From the NCBI GenBank assembly GCA_964016885.1, contig OZ024740.1, positions 7,274,450 through 7,338,449 on the forward strand: DNA of 64,000 nucleotides, given 5' to 3'. The stretch comes from Eledone cirrhosa (taxonomy: Eukaryota; Mollusca; Cephalopoda; Octopoda; Eledonidae). Under the pieces are notes generated by a model, which was not told the DNA's origin, did not search any database, and was given only the letters and a program-made list of their open reading frames with translations. Positions 50,091-63,659 of this stretch are shown piece after piece. The number at the start of each line of letters is the position of its first letter. The first letter of the stretch is position 1. Both the position numbers and the translations under genes were made by a program.

Positions 50091-53000
50091 TCGATTGGTA
50101 TGTCAGTTTCAATTGGTATGTCAATTTCGATTGGTATGTCAGTTTCGATTGGTATATCAGTTTCGATTGGTATGTCAGTTTCTATTGGTATGTCAGTTTT
50201 GATTAGTATATCAGTTTCGATTGGTATGTCATTTTCAATTAGTATATCAGTTTCTATTCGTGTGTCAGTTTCTATTGGTATAGCAGTTTTGATTGGTATA
50301 TCAGTTTCGATTGGAATGTCAGTTTCGATTGGTATATCAGTTTCGATTGGTATGTCAGTTTCTATAGGTACGTCAGTTTCGATTGGTATGTCAGTCTCGA
50401 TTGATATGTCAGTTTCGATTAGTATATCAGTTTCTATTGGTATGTCAGTTTCTATTGGTATATCAGTTTTGATTGGTATGTCAGTTTCTATTTGTATGTC
50501 AGTTTCTATTGGAATATCAGTTTCGATTAGTATGTCAGTTTCGATTGGTATGTCAGATTCTATTGGTATATCAGTTTCGATTGGTATATCAGTTTCGATT
50601 GGTATATCAGTTTCGATTGGTATATCAGTTTCGATTGGCATGTCAGTTTCGATTGGTATGTCAGTTTCTATTGGTATATCAGTTTCAATTGGTATGTTAG
50701 TTTCTATTGGTAAGTCAGCTTCGATTAGTATGTCAGTTTCGATTGGTATGTCAGTTTCTATTGGTATATCATTTTCGATTGGTATGTCAGTTTCTATTGG
50801 TATGTCAGTGTCGATTATTATATCAGTAACTATTGGTATGTCAGTTTCGATTGGTATGTCAGTTTCGATTGGTATCTCAGTTTCTATTGGTATGTCAGTT
50901 TCAATTGGTATGTCAGTTTCTATTGGTATATCAGTTTCGATTGGTATGTCAGTTTCTATTAGTATGTCAGTTTCGATAGGTATATCAGTTTTGATTGGTA
51001 TGTCTGTCGATTATTATATCAGTAACTATTGTTATGTCAGTTTCGATCAGTATATCAGCTTCGATTGGTATACCAGTTTCAATTAGTATGTCAGTTTCTA
51101 TTGGTATATCAGTTTCGATTGGTATATCAGTTTCTATTGGTATGTCAGTTTCAATTGGTATGTCAGTTTCTATTGGTATATCAGTTTCGATTGGTATGTC
51201 AGTTTCTATTGGTATGTCAGTGTCGATAATTATATCAGTTACTATTGGTATGTCAGTTTCGATTGTTATATCAATTTCGAATGGTATCTCAGTTTCGATT
51301 GGTATGTCAGTTTCGATTGGTATGTCAATTTCGATTAGTATATCAGTTTTTATTGGTATGTCAGTTTCTCTTGGTGTATCAGCTTCGATTGGTATATCAG
51401 TTTCGATTGGTATATTAGTTTTGATTGGTATATCAGTTTCTATTGGTATGTCAGTTTTGATTATTATATCAGTTACTATTGGTATGTCAGTTTCGATTGG
51501 TATATCAATTTCGATTTGTATATCAGATTCGATTGGTATGTCAGTTTCTATTGGTATATCAGTTTCTTTTGGTATGTCAGTTTCGATAGGTATGTCAGTT
51601 TCTATTGGTATATCAGTTTCGATTTGTATGTCAGTTTCTATTGGTATGTCAGTCTCGATAGGTATGTCAGTTTCTATTGGTATATCAGTTTCGATTGGTA
51701 TGTCAGTTTCTATTGGTATAACAGTATCGATTGGTATGTCAGGTTCGATTGGTATATCAGTTTCTATTGGTATGTCAGGTTCGATTGGTATATCAGTTTC
51801 GATTGGTATCTCAATTTCGATTGGTATATCAGTTTCGATTAGTATGTCAGGTTCGATTGGTATATAAGTTTCGATTGGTATGTCAGTTTCTATTGGTATA
51901 TCAGTTTTGATTGGTACATCAGTTTCGATTGGTATGTCAGTTTCTATTAGTATATCAGTTTCGATTGGTATGTCATTTTCGATTGGTATGTCAGTTTCGA
52001 TTGGTATGTCAGTTTCAATTGGTATGTCAATTTCGATTGGTATGTCAGTTTCGATTGGTATATCAGTTTCGATTGGTATGTCAGTTTCTATTGGTATGTC
52101 AGTTTTGATTAGTATATCAGTTTCGATTGGTATGTCATTTTCAATTAGTATATCAGTTTCTATTCGTGTGTCAGTTTCTATTGGTATAGCAGTTTTGATT
52201 GGTATATCAGTTTCGATTGGTATGTCAGTTTCGATTGGTATATCAGTTTCGATTGGTATGTCAGTTTCTATAGGTACGTCAGTTTCGATTGGTATGTCAG
52301 TTTCGATTGATATGTCAGTTTCGATTAGTATATCAGTTTCTATTGGTATGTCAGTTTCTATTGGTATATCAGTTTTGATTGGTATGTCAGTTTCGATTGG
52401 TATATCAGTTCCGATTGGTATGTCAGTTTCGATTGGTATGTAAGTTTCGATTGGTATATCAGTTTCGATTAGAATGTCAGTTTCGATTGGTTTTTCAATT
52501 TCTATTGGTATATCAGATTCGATTGGTATATCACTTTTCGATTAGTGTGTCAGTTTCTATTGATATGTCAGTTTCGATTAGTATATCAGTTTCTATTGGT
52601 ATGTCAGTTTCGATCGGTATGTCAGTTTCTATTGATATATCAGTTTTGATTGGTATATCAGTCTCGATTGGTATATCAGTTTATATTGGTATATCAGTTT
52701 CGATTGGTATGTCAATTCTCTATTGGTATATCAGTTTCAAATGGTATATCAGTTTCTATTCTTATATCAGTTTCTATTGGTATATGAGTTTCTATTGGAA
52801 TATCAGTTTCTATTGGTATATCAGTTTCAATTGGTATGTTAGTTTCTATTGGTAAGTCAGCTTCGATTAGTATATCAGTTTCTATTGGTATGTCAGTTTC
52901 GATTAGTATATCAGTTCCTATTGGTATGTCAGTTTCGATTGGTATGTCAGTTTCTATTGGTATATCAGTTTTGATTGGTATGTCAGTTTCTATTTGTATG

Positions 53001-53185
53001 TCAGTTTCTATTGGAATATCAGTTTCGATTAGTATGTCAGTTTCGATTGGTATGTCAGATTCTATTGGTATATCAGTTTCGATTGGTATATCAGTTTCGA
53101 TTGGTATATCAGTTTCGATTGGTATATCAGTTTCGATTGGTATGTCAGTTTCGATTGGTATGTCAGTTTCTATTGGTATATCAGT
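47451..53185 (+). repeat. Higher-order copies spaced 3544 and 2574 bp
   Basis: The marker gtctgtcgattattatatc and the sequence after it recur at 47451, 50995 and 53569, and further at 57352. The 50995 to 53569 spacing is exactly 2574 bp (143 units). Following segments match over hundreds of bases, including tttcttttggtatgtcag and ggtataacagtatcg. The copies differ mainly by whole-unit insertions or deletions upstream of the marker. Confidence 0.7.
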
Positions 53186-56100
53186 TTCAATTGGTATGTT
53201 AGTTTCTATTGGTAAGTCAGCTTCGATTAGTATGTCAGTTTCGATTGGTATGTCAGTTTCTATTGGTATATCATTTTCGATTGGTATGTCAGTTTCTATT
53301 GGTATGTCAGTGTCGATTATTATATCAGTAACTATTGGTATGTCAGTTTCGATTGGTATGTCAGTTTCGATTGGTATCTCAGTTTCTATTGGTATGACAG
53401 TTTTGATTGGTATATCAGATTCGATTGGTATCTCAGTTTCGATTGGTATGTCAGTTTCGATTGGTATGTCAGTTTCGATTACTATGTCAGTTTCTAATGG
53501 TATATCAGTTTCGATTGGTATATCAGTTTCTATTAGTATGTCAGTTTCGATAGGTATATCAGTTTTGATTGGTATGTCTGTCGATTATTATATCAGTAAC
53601 TATTGTTATGTCAGTTTCGATCAGTATATCAGCTTCGATTGGTATACCAGTTTCAATTAGTATGTCAGTTTCTATTGGTATATCAGTTTCGATTGGTATA
53701 TCAGTTTCTATTGGTATGTCAGTTTCAATTGGTATGTCAGTTTCTATTGGTATATCAGTTTCGATTGGTATGTCAGTTTCTATTGGTATGTCAGTGTCGA
53801 TAATTATATCAGTTACTATTGGTATGTCAGTTTCGATTGTTATATCAATTTCGAATGGTATCTCAGTTTCGATTGGTATGTCAGTTTCGATTGGTATGTC
53901 AATTTCGATTAGTATATCAGTTTTTATTGGTATGTCAGTTTCTCTTGGTGTATCAGCTTCGATTGGTATATCAGTTTCGATTGGTATATTAGTTTTGATT
54001 GGTATATCAGTTTCTATTGGTATGTCAGTTTTGATTATTATATCAGTTACTATTGGTATGTCAGTTTCGATTGGTATATCAATTTCGATTTGTATATCAG
54101 ATTCGATTGGTATGTCAGTTTCTATTGGTATATCAGTTTCTTTTGGTATGTCAGTTTCGATAGGTATGTCAGTTTCTATTGGTATATCAGTTTCGATTTG
54201 TATGTCAGTTTCTATTGGTATGTCAGTCTCGATAGGTATGTCAGTTTCTATTGGTATATCAGTTTCGATTGGTATGTCAGTTTCTATTGGTATAACAGTA
54301 TCGATTGGTATGTCAGGTTCGATTGGTATATCAGTTTCTATTGGTATGTCAGGTTCGATTGGTATATCAGTTTCGATTGGTATGTCAATTTCGATTGGTA
54401 TATCAGTTTCGATTAGTATGTCAGGTTCGATTGGTATATAAGTTTCGATTGGTATGTCAGTTTCTATTGGTATATCAGTTTTGATTGGTACATCATTTTC
54501 GATTGGTATGTCAGTTTCTATTAGTATATCAGTTTCGATTGGTATGTCATTTTCGATTGGTATGTCAGTTTCGATTGGTATGTCAGTTTCAATTGGTATG
54601 TCAATTTCGATTGGTATGTCAGTTTCGATTGGTATATCAGTTTCGATTGGTATGTCAGTTTCTATTGGTATGTCAGTTTTGATTAGTATATCAGTTTCGA
54701 TTGGTATGTCATTTTCAATTAGTATATCAGTTTCTATTCGTGTGTCAGTTTCTATTGGTATAGCAGTTTTGATTGGTATATCAGTTTCGATTGGTATGTC
54801 AGTTTCGATTGGTATATCAGTTTCGATTGGTATGTCAGTTTCTATAGGTACGTCAGTTTCGATTGGTATGTCAGTTTCGATTGATATGTCAGTTTCGATT
54901 AGTATATCAGTTTCTATTGGTATGTCAGTTTCTATTGGTATATCAGTTTTGATTGGTATGTCAGTTTCGATTGGTATATCAGTTCCGATTGGTATGTCAG
55001 TTTCGATTGGTATGTAAGTTTCGATTGGTATATCAGTTTCGATTAGAATGTCAGTTTCGATTGGTTTTTCAATTTCTATTGGTATATCAGATTCGATTGG
55101 TATATCACTTTTCGATTAGTGTGTCAGTTTCTATTGGTATGTCAGTTTCGATTAGTATATCAGTTTCTATTGGTATGTCAGTTTCGATCGGTATGTCAGT
55201 TTCTATTGATATATCAGTTTTGATTGGTATATCAGTCTCGATTGGTATATCAGTTTATATTGGTATATCAGTTTCGATTGGTATGTCAATTCTCTATTGG
55301 TATATCAGTTTCAAATGGTATATCAGTTTCTATTCTTATATCAGTTTCTATTGGTATATGAGTTTCTATTGGAATATCAGTTTCTATTGGTATATCAGTT
55401 TCAATTGGTATGTTAGTTTCTATTGGTAAGTCAGCTTCGATTAGTATATCAGTTTCTATTGGTATGTCAGTTTCGATTAGTATATCAGTTCCTATTGGTA
55501 TGTCAGTTTCGATTGGTATGTCAGTTTCTATTGGTATATAAGTTTTGATTGGAATATCAGTCTCGATTGGTATATCAGTTTCCATTCGTAAGTCAGATTC
55601 GATGGGAATTTTAGTTTCTATTGGTATATCACTTTCGATTGGTATATAAGTTTCAATTAGTATGTCAATTTCCATTGGTATATCAGTTTCGAATGTTATG
55701 TCAGTTTCGATTAGTATGTCAATTTCTATTGGTATGTCAATTTCTATTGGTATATCAGTTTCGATTTGTATATCAGTTTCGATTGGTATATCAGTTTCGA
55801 TTGGTATGTCAGTTTCCATTGGTATATCAGTTTCGATCGGTATGTCAGTTTCGATTGGTATATCAGTTTCGATTGGTATATCAGTTTCGATTGGTATTTC
55901 AGTTTCTATTGGTATGTCAGATTCGATTAGTATATCAGTTTTTGATTAGTATATTAGTTTCTATAGATATGTCAGTTTCTATTGGTATATCAGTTTCGAT
56001 TGGTATATCAATTTCTATTGCAATATCAGTTTCTATTGGTATGTCAGTTTCGATTGCTAAGTCAGTTTCTATTGGTATTTTCAGTTCCCATTGGTATATC

Positions 56101-59100
56101 AGCTTGGATTGATAAATCAGTTTTCGATTAGTATGTCAGTTTCTATTGGTATGTCAGTTTCGATTAGTATATCAGTTCCTATTGGTATGTCAGTTTCGAT
56201 TGGTATATCAGTTTTGATTGGAATATCAGTCTCGATTGGTATATGAGTTTCTATTGGTATGTCAGATTCTATTGGTATATCAGTTTCAATTGGTATGTTA
56301 GTTTCTATTGGTAAGTCAGCTTCGATTAGTATATCAGTTTCTATTGGTATGTCAGTTTCGATTGGTATGTCTGTTTCGATTGGTATATAAGTTTCTATTG
56401 GTATATCAGTTTCCATTGGTACGTCAGATTCGATTGGAATTTTAGTTTCTATTGGTATATAAGTTTCGATTGGTATGTCAGTTTCTATTGGTATATCACT
56501 TTCGATTGGTATATAAGTTTCAATTAGTATGTCAATTTCCATTGGTATATCAGTTTAGATAGTTACGTCAGTTTCGATTAGTATGTCAATTTCTATTGGT
56601 ATGTCAGTTTCTATTGGTATATCAGTTTCGATTGGTATGTCAGTTTCTATTGGTATATCTGCTTCGATAGGTATATGATTTTCGATTAGTATGTCAGTTT
56701 CTATTGGCATGTCAGTTTCGATTAGTATATCAGTTTCTATTGGTATGTCAGTTTCGATTGGTATGTCAGATTCGACTGGTTTTTCAATTTCTATTGGTAT
56801 ATCAGTTTCGATTGATATATCAGTTTCGATTAGTATGTCAGTTTCTAACGGTATGTCAGTTTCGATTAGTATGTCAGTTTCTATTGATATGTCAATTTCG
56901 ATTAGTATAAAAGTTTCTATTGGTATGTCAGTTTCAATTGGTATGTCAGATTCTATTGGTATATCAGTTTCAATTGGTATGTTAGTTTCTATTGGTAAGT
57001 CAGCTTCGATTAGTATGTCAGTTTCGATTGGTATGTCAGTTTCTATTGGTATATCATTTTCGATTGGTATGTCAGTTTCTATTGGTATGTCAGTGTCGAT
57101 TATTATATCAGTAACTATTGGTATGTCAGTTTCGATTGGTATGTCAGTTTCGATTGGTATCTCAGTTTCTATTGGTATGACAGTTTTGATTGGTATATCA
57201 GATTCGATTGGTATCTCAGTTTCGATTGGTATGTCAGTTTCGATTGGTATGTCAGTTTCGATTAGTATGTCAGTTTCTAATGGTATATCAGTTTCGATTG
57301 GTATATCAGTTTCTATTAGTATGTCAGTTTCGATAGGTATATCAGTTTTGATTGGTATGTCTGTCGATTATTATATCAGTAACTATTGTTATGTCAGTTT
57401 CGATCAGTATATCAGCTTCGATTGGTATACCAGTTTCAATTAGTATGTCAGTTTCTATTGGTATATCAGTTTCGATTGGTATATCAGTTTCTATTGGTAT
57501 GTCAGTTTCAATTGGTATGTCAGTTTCTATTGGTATATCAGTTTCGATTGGTATGTCAGTTTCTATTGGTATGTCAGTGTCGATAATTATATCAGTTACT
57601 ATTGGTATGTCAGTTTCGATTGTTATATCAATTTCGAATGGTATCTCAGTTTCGATTGGTATGTCAGTTTCGATTGGTATGTCAATTTCGATTAGTATAT
57701 CAGTTTTTATTGGTATGTCAGTTTCTCTTGGTATATCAGCTTCGATTGGTATATCAGTTTCGATTGGTATATTAGTTTTGATTGGTATATCAGTTTCTAT
57801 TTGTATGTCAGTTTTGATTATTATATCAGTTACTATTGGTATGTCAGTTTCGATTGGTATATCAATTTCGATTTGTATATCAGATTCGATTGGTATGTCA
57901 GTTTCTATTGGTATATCAGTTTCTTTTGGTATGTCAGTTTCGATAGGTATGTCAGTTTCTATTGGTATATCAGTTTCGATTTGTATGTCAGTTTCTATTG
58001 GTATGTCAGTCTCGATAGGTATGTCAGTTTCTATTGGTATATCAGTTTCGATTGGTATGTCAGTTTCTATTGGTATAACAGTATCGATTGGTATGTCAGG
58101 TTCGATTGGTATATCAGTTTCTATTGGTATGTCAGGTTCGATTGGTATATCAGTTTCGATTGGTATGTCAATTTCGATTGGTATATCAGTTTCGATTAGT
58201 ATGTCAGGTTCGATTGGTATATAAGTTTCGATTGGTATGTCAGTTTCTATTGGTATATCAGTTTTGATTGGTACATCAGTTTCGATTGGTATGTCAGTTT
58301 CTATTAGTATATCAGTTTCGATTGGTATGTCATTTTCGATTGGTATGTCAGTTTCGATTGGTATGTCAGTTTCAATTGGTATGTCAATTTCGATTGGTAT
58401 GTCAGTTTCGATTGGTATATCAGTTTCGATTGGTATGTCAGTTTCTATTGGTATGTCAGTTTTGATTAGTATATCAGTTTCGATTGGTATGTCATTTTCA
58501 ATTAGTATATCAGTTTCTATTCGTGTGTCAGTTTCTATTGGTATAGCAGTTTTGATTGGTATATCAATTTCGATTGGTATGTCAGTTTCGATTGGTATAT
58601 CAGTTTCGATTGGTATGTCAGTTTCTATAGGTACGTCAGTTTCGATTGGTATGTCAGTTTCGATTGATATGTCAGTTTCGATTAGTATATCAGTTTCTAT
58701 TGGTATGTCAGTTTCTATTGGTATATCAGTTTTGATTGGTATGTCAGTTTCGATTGGTATATCAGTTCCGATTGGTATGTCAGTTTCGATTGGTATGTAA
58801 GTTTCGATTGGTATATCAGTTTCGATTAGAATGTCAGTTTCGATTGGTTTTTCAATTTCTATTGGTATATCAGATTCGATTGGTATATCACTTTTCGATT
58901 AGTGTGTCAGTTTCTATTGGTATGTCAGTTTCGATTAGTATATCAGTTTCTATTGGTATGTCAGTTTCGATCGGTATGTCAGTTTCTATTGATATATCAG
59001 TTTTGATTGGTATATCAGTCTCGATTGGTATATCAGTTTATATTGGTATATCAGTTTCGATTGGTATGTCAATTCTCTATTGGTATATCAGTTTCAAATG

Positions 59101-60750
59101 GTATATCAGTTTCTATTCTTATATCAGTTTCTATTGGTATATGAGTTTCTATTGGAATATCAGTTTCTATTGGTATATCAGTTTCAATTGGTATGTTAGT
59201 TTCTATTGGTAAGTCAGCTTCGATTAGTATATCAGTTTCTATTGGTATGTCAGTTTCGATTAGTATATCAGTTCCTATTGGTATGTCAGTTTCGATTGGT
59301 ATGTCAGTTTCTATTGGTATATAAGTTTTGATTGGAATATCAGTCTCGATTGGTATATCAGTTTCCATTCGTAAGTCAGATTCGATGGGAATTTTAGTTT
59401 CTATTGGTATATCACTTTCGATTGGTATATAAGTTTCAATTAGTATGTCAATTTCCATTGGTATATCAGTTTCGAATGTTATGTCAGTTTCGATTAGTAT
59501 GTCAATTTCTATTGGTATTTCAATTTCTATTGGTATATCAGTTTCGATTTGTATATCAGTTTCGATTGGTATATCAGTTTCGATTGGTATGTCAGTTTCC
59601 ATTGGTATATCAGTTTCGATCGGTATGTCAGTTTCGATTGGTATATCAGTTTCGATTGGTATATCAGTTTCGATTGGTATTTCAGTTTCTATTGGTATGT
59701 CAGATTCGATTAGTATATCAGTTTTTGATTAGTATATTAGTTTCTATAGATATGTCAGTTTCTATTGGTATATCAGTTTCGATTGGTATATCAATTTCTA
59801 TTGCAATATCAGTTTCTATTGGTATGTCAGTTTCGATTGCTATGTCAGTTTCTATTGGTATTTTCAGTTCCCATTGGTATATCAGCTTGGATTGATAAAT
59901 CAGTTTTCGATTAGTATGTCAGTTTCTATTGGTATGTCAGTTTCGATTAGTATATCAGTTCCTATTGGTATGTCAGTTTCGATTGGTATATCAGTTTTGA
60001 TTGGAATATCAGTCTCGATTGGTATATGAGTTTCTATTGGTATGTCAGATTCTATTGGTATATCAGTTTCAATTGGTATGTTAGTTTCTATTGGTAAGTC
60101 AGCTTCGATTAGTATATCAGTTTCTATTGGTATGTCAGTTTCGATTGGTATGTCTGTTTCGATTGGTATATAAGTTTCTATTGGTATATCAGTTTCCATT
60201 GGTACGTCAGATTCGATTGGAATTTTAGTTTCTATTGGTATATAAGTTTCGATTGGTATGTCAGTTTCTATTGGTATATCACTTTCGATTGGTATATAAG
60301 TTTCAATTAGTATGTCAATTTCCATTGGTATATCAGTTTAGATAGTTACGTCAGTTTCGATTAGTATGTCAATTTCTATTGGTATGTCAGTTTCTATTGG
60401 TATATCAGTTTCGATTGGTATGTCAGTTTCTATTGGTATATCTGCTTCGATAGGTATATGATTTTCGATTAGTATGTCAGTTTCTATTGGCATGTCAGTT
60501 TCGATTAGTATATCAGTTTCTATTGGTATGTCAGTTTCGATTGGTATGTCAGATTCGACTGGTTTTTCAATTTCTATTGGTATATCAGTTTCGATTGATA
60601 TATCAGTTTCGATTAGTATGTCAGTTTCTAACGGTATGTCAGTTTCGATTAGTATGTCAGTTTCTATTGATATGTCAATTTCGATTAGTATAAAAGTTTC
60701 TATTGGTATGTCAGTTTCAATTGGTATGTCAGATTCTATTGGTATATCAG
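53185..60750 (+). repeat. Recent tandem duplication, period 3783 bp
   Basis: Copy 1 (about 53185-56967) and copy 2 (about 56968-60750) keep a spacing of exactly 3783 bp throughout: 53569/57352, 54454/58237, 55621/59404, 56117/59900 and 56691/60474. By eye I found fewer than ten base differences, such as gattactatg against gattagtatg, ggtgtatc against ggtatatc and gctaagtc against gctatgtc. There is no length change between them. This is the youngest large duplication in the window. Confidence 0.85.
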
Positions 60751-63659
60751 TTGTCTATTGGTATATCAGTTTCAATTGATATGTCAGTTTCTATTGGTAA
60801 GTCCGCTTCGATTAGTATATCAGTTTCTATTGGTATATAAGTTTCAATTGGTATATCAGTTTCTATTGGTGTATCAGTTTTGATTGGTATGTCAGTTTCG
60901 ATTAGTTTATCAGTTTCTATTGGTATAGCAGTTTACATTGGTATGTCAGATTCGATTGGAATGTCAGTTTCTATTGGTATATCAGTTTCAATTGGTATGT
61001 CAGGTTCGATTGGTATATCAATTTCTATTGGTATGAAAGGTTCGATTGGTATATCAGTTTCGATTGGTATCTCAGTTTCGATTGGTATGTCAGTTTCGAT
61101 TGGTATGTCAGTTTCGATTAGTATATCAGTTTCTATTGGTATGTCAATTTCAATTGGTATATCAGTTTCGATTGGTATATCAGTTTCGATTGGTATGTCA
61201 GTTTCTATTGGTATATCAGTTTCGATTGGTATGTCAGTTTCGATTGGTATATCAGTTTCGATTGGTATGTCAGTTACTATTGGTATGTAAGTTTCGATTG
61301 GTATGTCAGTTTTGATTGGTATGTCAGATTCGATTAGTATATCAGTTTCTACAGGTATGTCAGTTTCTATTGGTATGTCAGTTTCTATTTGTATATCAGT
61401 TTGGATTGATATATCAGTTTTCGAGTAGTAAGTCAGCTTCTATTGGTATGTCAGTTTCGATTAGTATATCAGTTCCTATGGGTATGTCAGTTTCGACTGG
61501 TATGTCAGTTTCTATTGGTATATTAGTTTTAATTGGAATATCAGTCTCGATTGGTATATCAGTTTCTATTGGTATGTCAGTTTCTATTGGTATGTCAGTT
61601 TCTATTGGTATATCAGTTTCAATTGGTATGTCAGTTTCGATTGGAATATCAGTTTCGATTGGTATATCAGTTTCGATTGGTATATCAGTTTCTATTCTTA
61701 TATCAGTTTCTATTGGTATGTCAGTTTCTATTGGTATATCAGTTTGGATTGGTATATCAGATTCGATTGGTATGTCAGTTTCGATTGGTATGTCAGTTTC
61801 GATTGGTATATCAGTTTCTATTGCTATATCAGTTACTATTGGTATGTCAGTTTTGATTGGTATGTCAGTTTCTATTGGTATATCATTTTCGATTGGTATG
61901 TCAGTTTCTATTGGTATGTCAGTGTCGATTATTATATCAATAACTTTTGGTATGTCAGTTTCGATTTGTATATCAGTTTCTATTGGTATATCAGTTTCGA
62001 TTGTTATATCAGTTTCTATTAGTATGTCAGATTCGATAGGTATATCAGCTTCGATTGGTATATGTGTTTCAATTAGTATGTCAGTTTCTACTGGTATGTC
62101 AGTTTCGATTAGTATATCAGTTTCTATTGGTATGTCAGTTTCGATTGGTATGTCAGTTTCCATTGGTATATCAGTTACTATTGGTATGTCAGTTTCGATA
62201 GGTATGTCAGTTTTGATTGGTATGTCAGTTTCTATTGGTATGTCAGTTTCGATTATTATATCAGTTACTATTGGTATGTCAGTTTCGATTGGTATATCAG
62301 TTTCTATTGGTATGGCAGTTTCGATTGGTATGTCAGTTTTGGTTAGTGTGTCAGTTTCTATTGGTTTATCAGTTTCGATTGGTATATCAGTTTCGATTGG
62401 TATGTCAGTTTCAATTGGTATATCAATTTCGATTGGTATGTCAGTTTTGATTAGTAGATCAGTTTATATTGGTATGTCCGTTTCTATTGGTCTATCAGTT
62501 TCGATTGGTATATCAGTTTCGATTAGTATGTCAGTTTCTATTGGTATGTCAGTTTCGATTAGTATATCAGTTTCTATTGGTATGTCAGTTTCGATTGGTA
62601 TGTCCGATTCTACTGGTATATCAGTTTCGATTGGTATATCAGTTTCGATTGATATATCAGTGTCTATTGGTATATCAGTTTCTATTGGTATGTCAATTTC
62701 AATTAGTATATAATTTTCTATTGGTATGTTAGTTTCTATTGGTATATCAGTTTCAATTAGTATGTCAGTTTCTATTGGTATATTAGTTACGTTGGTATGT
62801 CAGTTTCGATTAGTATGTCAATTTCGATTGGTATGTCAATTTGGATTTGTATATCAGTTTTCATTGGTATGTCAGTTTCGATTGGTATATCAGTTTCGAT
62901 TGGTATGTCAGTTTCTATATGTATATCAGTTTCGATTGGTATGTCAGGTTCGATTGGTATATCAATTTTTATTTGTATGAAAGGTTCGATTGGTATATCA
63001 GTTTCGATTGGTATCTCAGTTTCGATTGGTATGTCAGTTTCGATTGGTATGTCAGTTTCGATTAGTATATCAGTTTCTATTGGTATGTCAATTTCTATTG
63101 GTATATCAGTTTCGATTGGTATATCAGTTTCGATTGGTATATCAGTTTCGATTGGTATGTCAGTTTCTATTGGTATATCAGTTTCGATTGGTATGTCAGT
63201 TTCGATTGGTATATCAGTTTCGATTGGTATGTCAGTCTCTATTGGTATATCAGTTTCGATTGGTATTTCAGTTTCTATTGGTACGTCAGTTTCGATTATT
63301 AAATTAGTTACTATTGGTATGTAAGTTTCGATTGGTATGTCAGTTTTGATTGGTATGTCAGATTCGATTAGTATATCAGTTTCTATAGGTATGTCAGTTT
63401 CTATTGGTATCTCACTTTCGACTAGTATATCAGTTTCGATTAGAATGTCAGTTTCGATTGGTATTTCAGTTTCTATTGGTATATCCGTTTCGATTGGTAT
63501 GTCAATTTCAATTAGTATATCATTTTCTATTCGTATGTTAGTTTCTATTGGTATATCAGTTTCGATAGGTATATCAGTTTCGTTTTGTATGTCAGTTTCG
63601 ATTGGTATGTCAGTTTCGATTGTTACATCAGTTTCTATTGCTATATCAGTTTCTACTGG

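Larger units (their letters stand above)
34248..63659 (+). repeat. 18-bp minisatellite array, right block
   Basis: About 29.4 kb of the same 18-bp family in the same orientation as the left block, again with rare indels. Recurrent segments include gtctgtcgattattatatc, tatctcag, and the +1 landmarks aattctctattgg and cacttttcgatta. Whole-unit losses are common; off-register indels are few (for example near 37228, 38090, 44360 and 62783). I see no gene, tRNA or other transposon inside it. It ends where the second LINE copy begins. Confidence 0.96.

Noticed and set aside
49542..51086. 514-codon + frame of (SIGMSV)n and many similar + frames
   Set aside because: The frame exists because the period is 18 bp. 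Its commonest variation swaps Met and Ile, it is often closed by tataag or tatgag changes, and no domain or gene signal is present.
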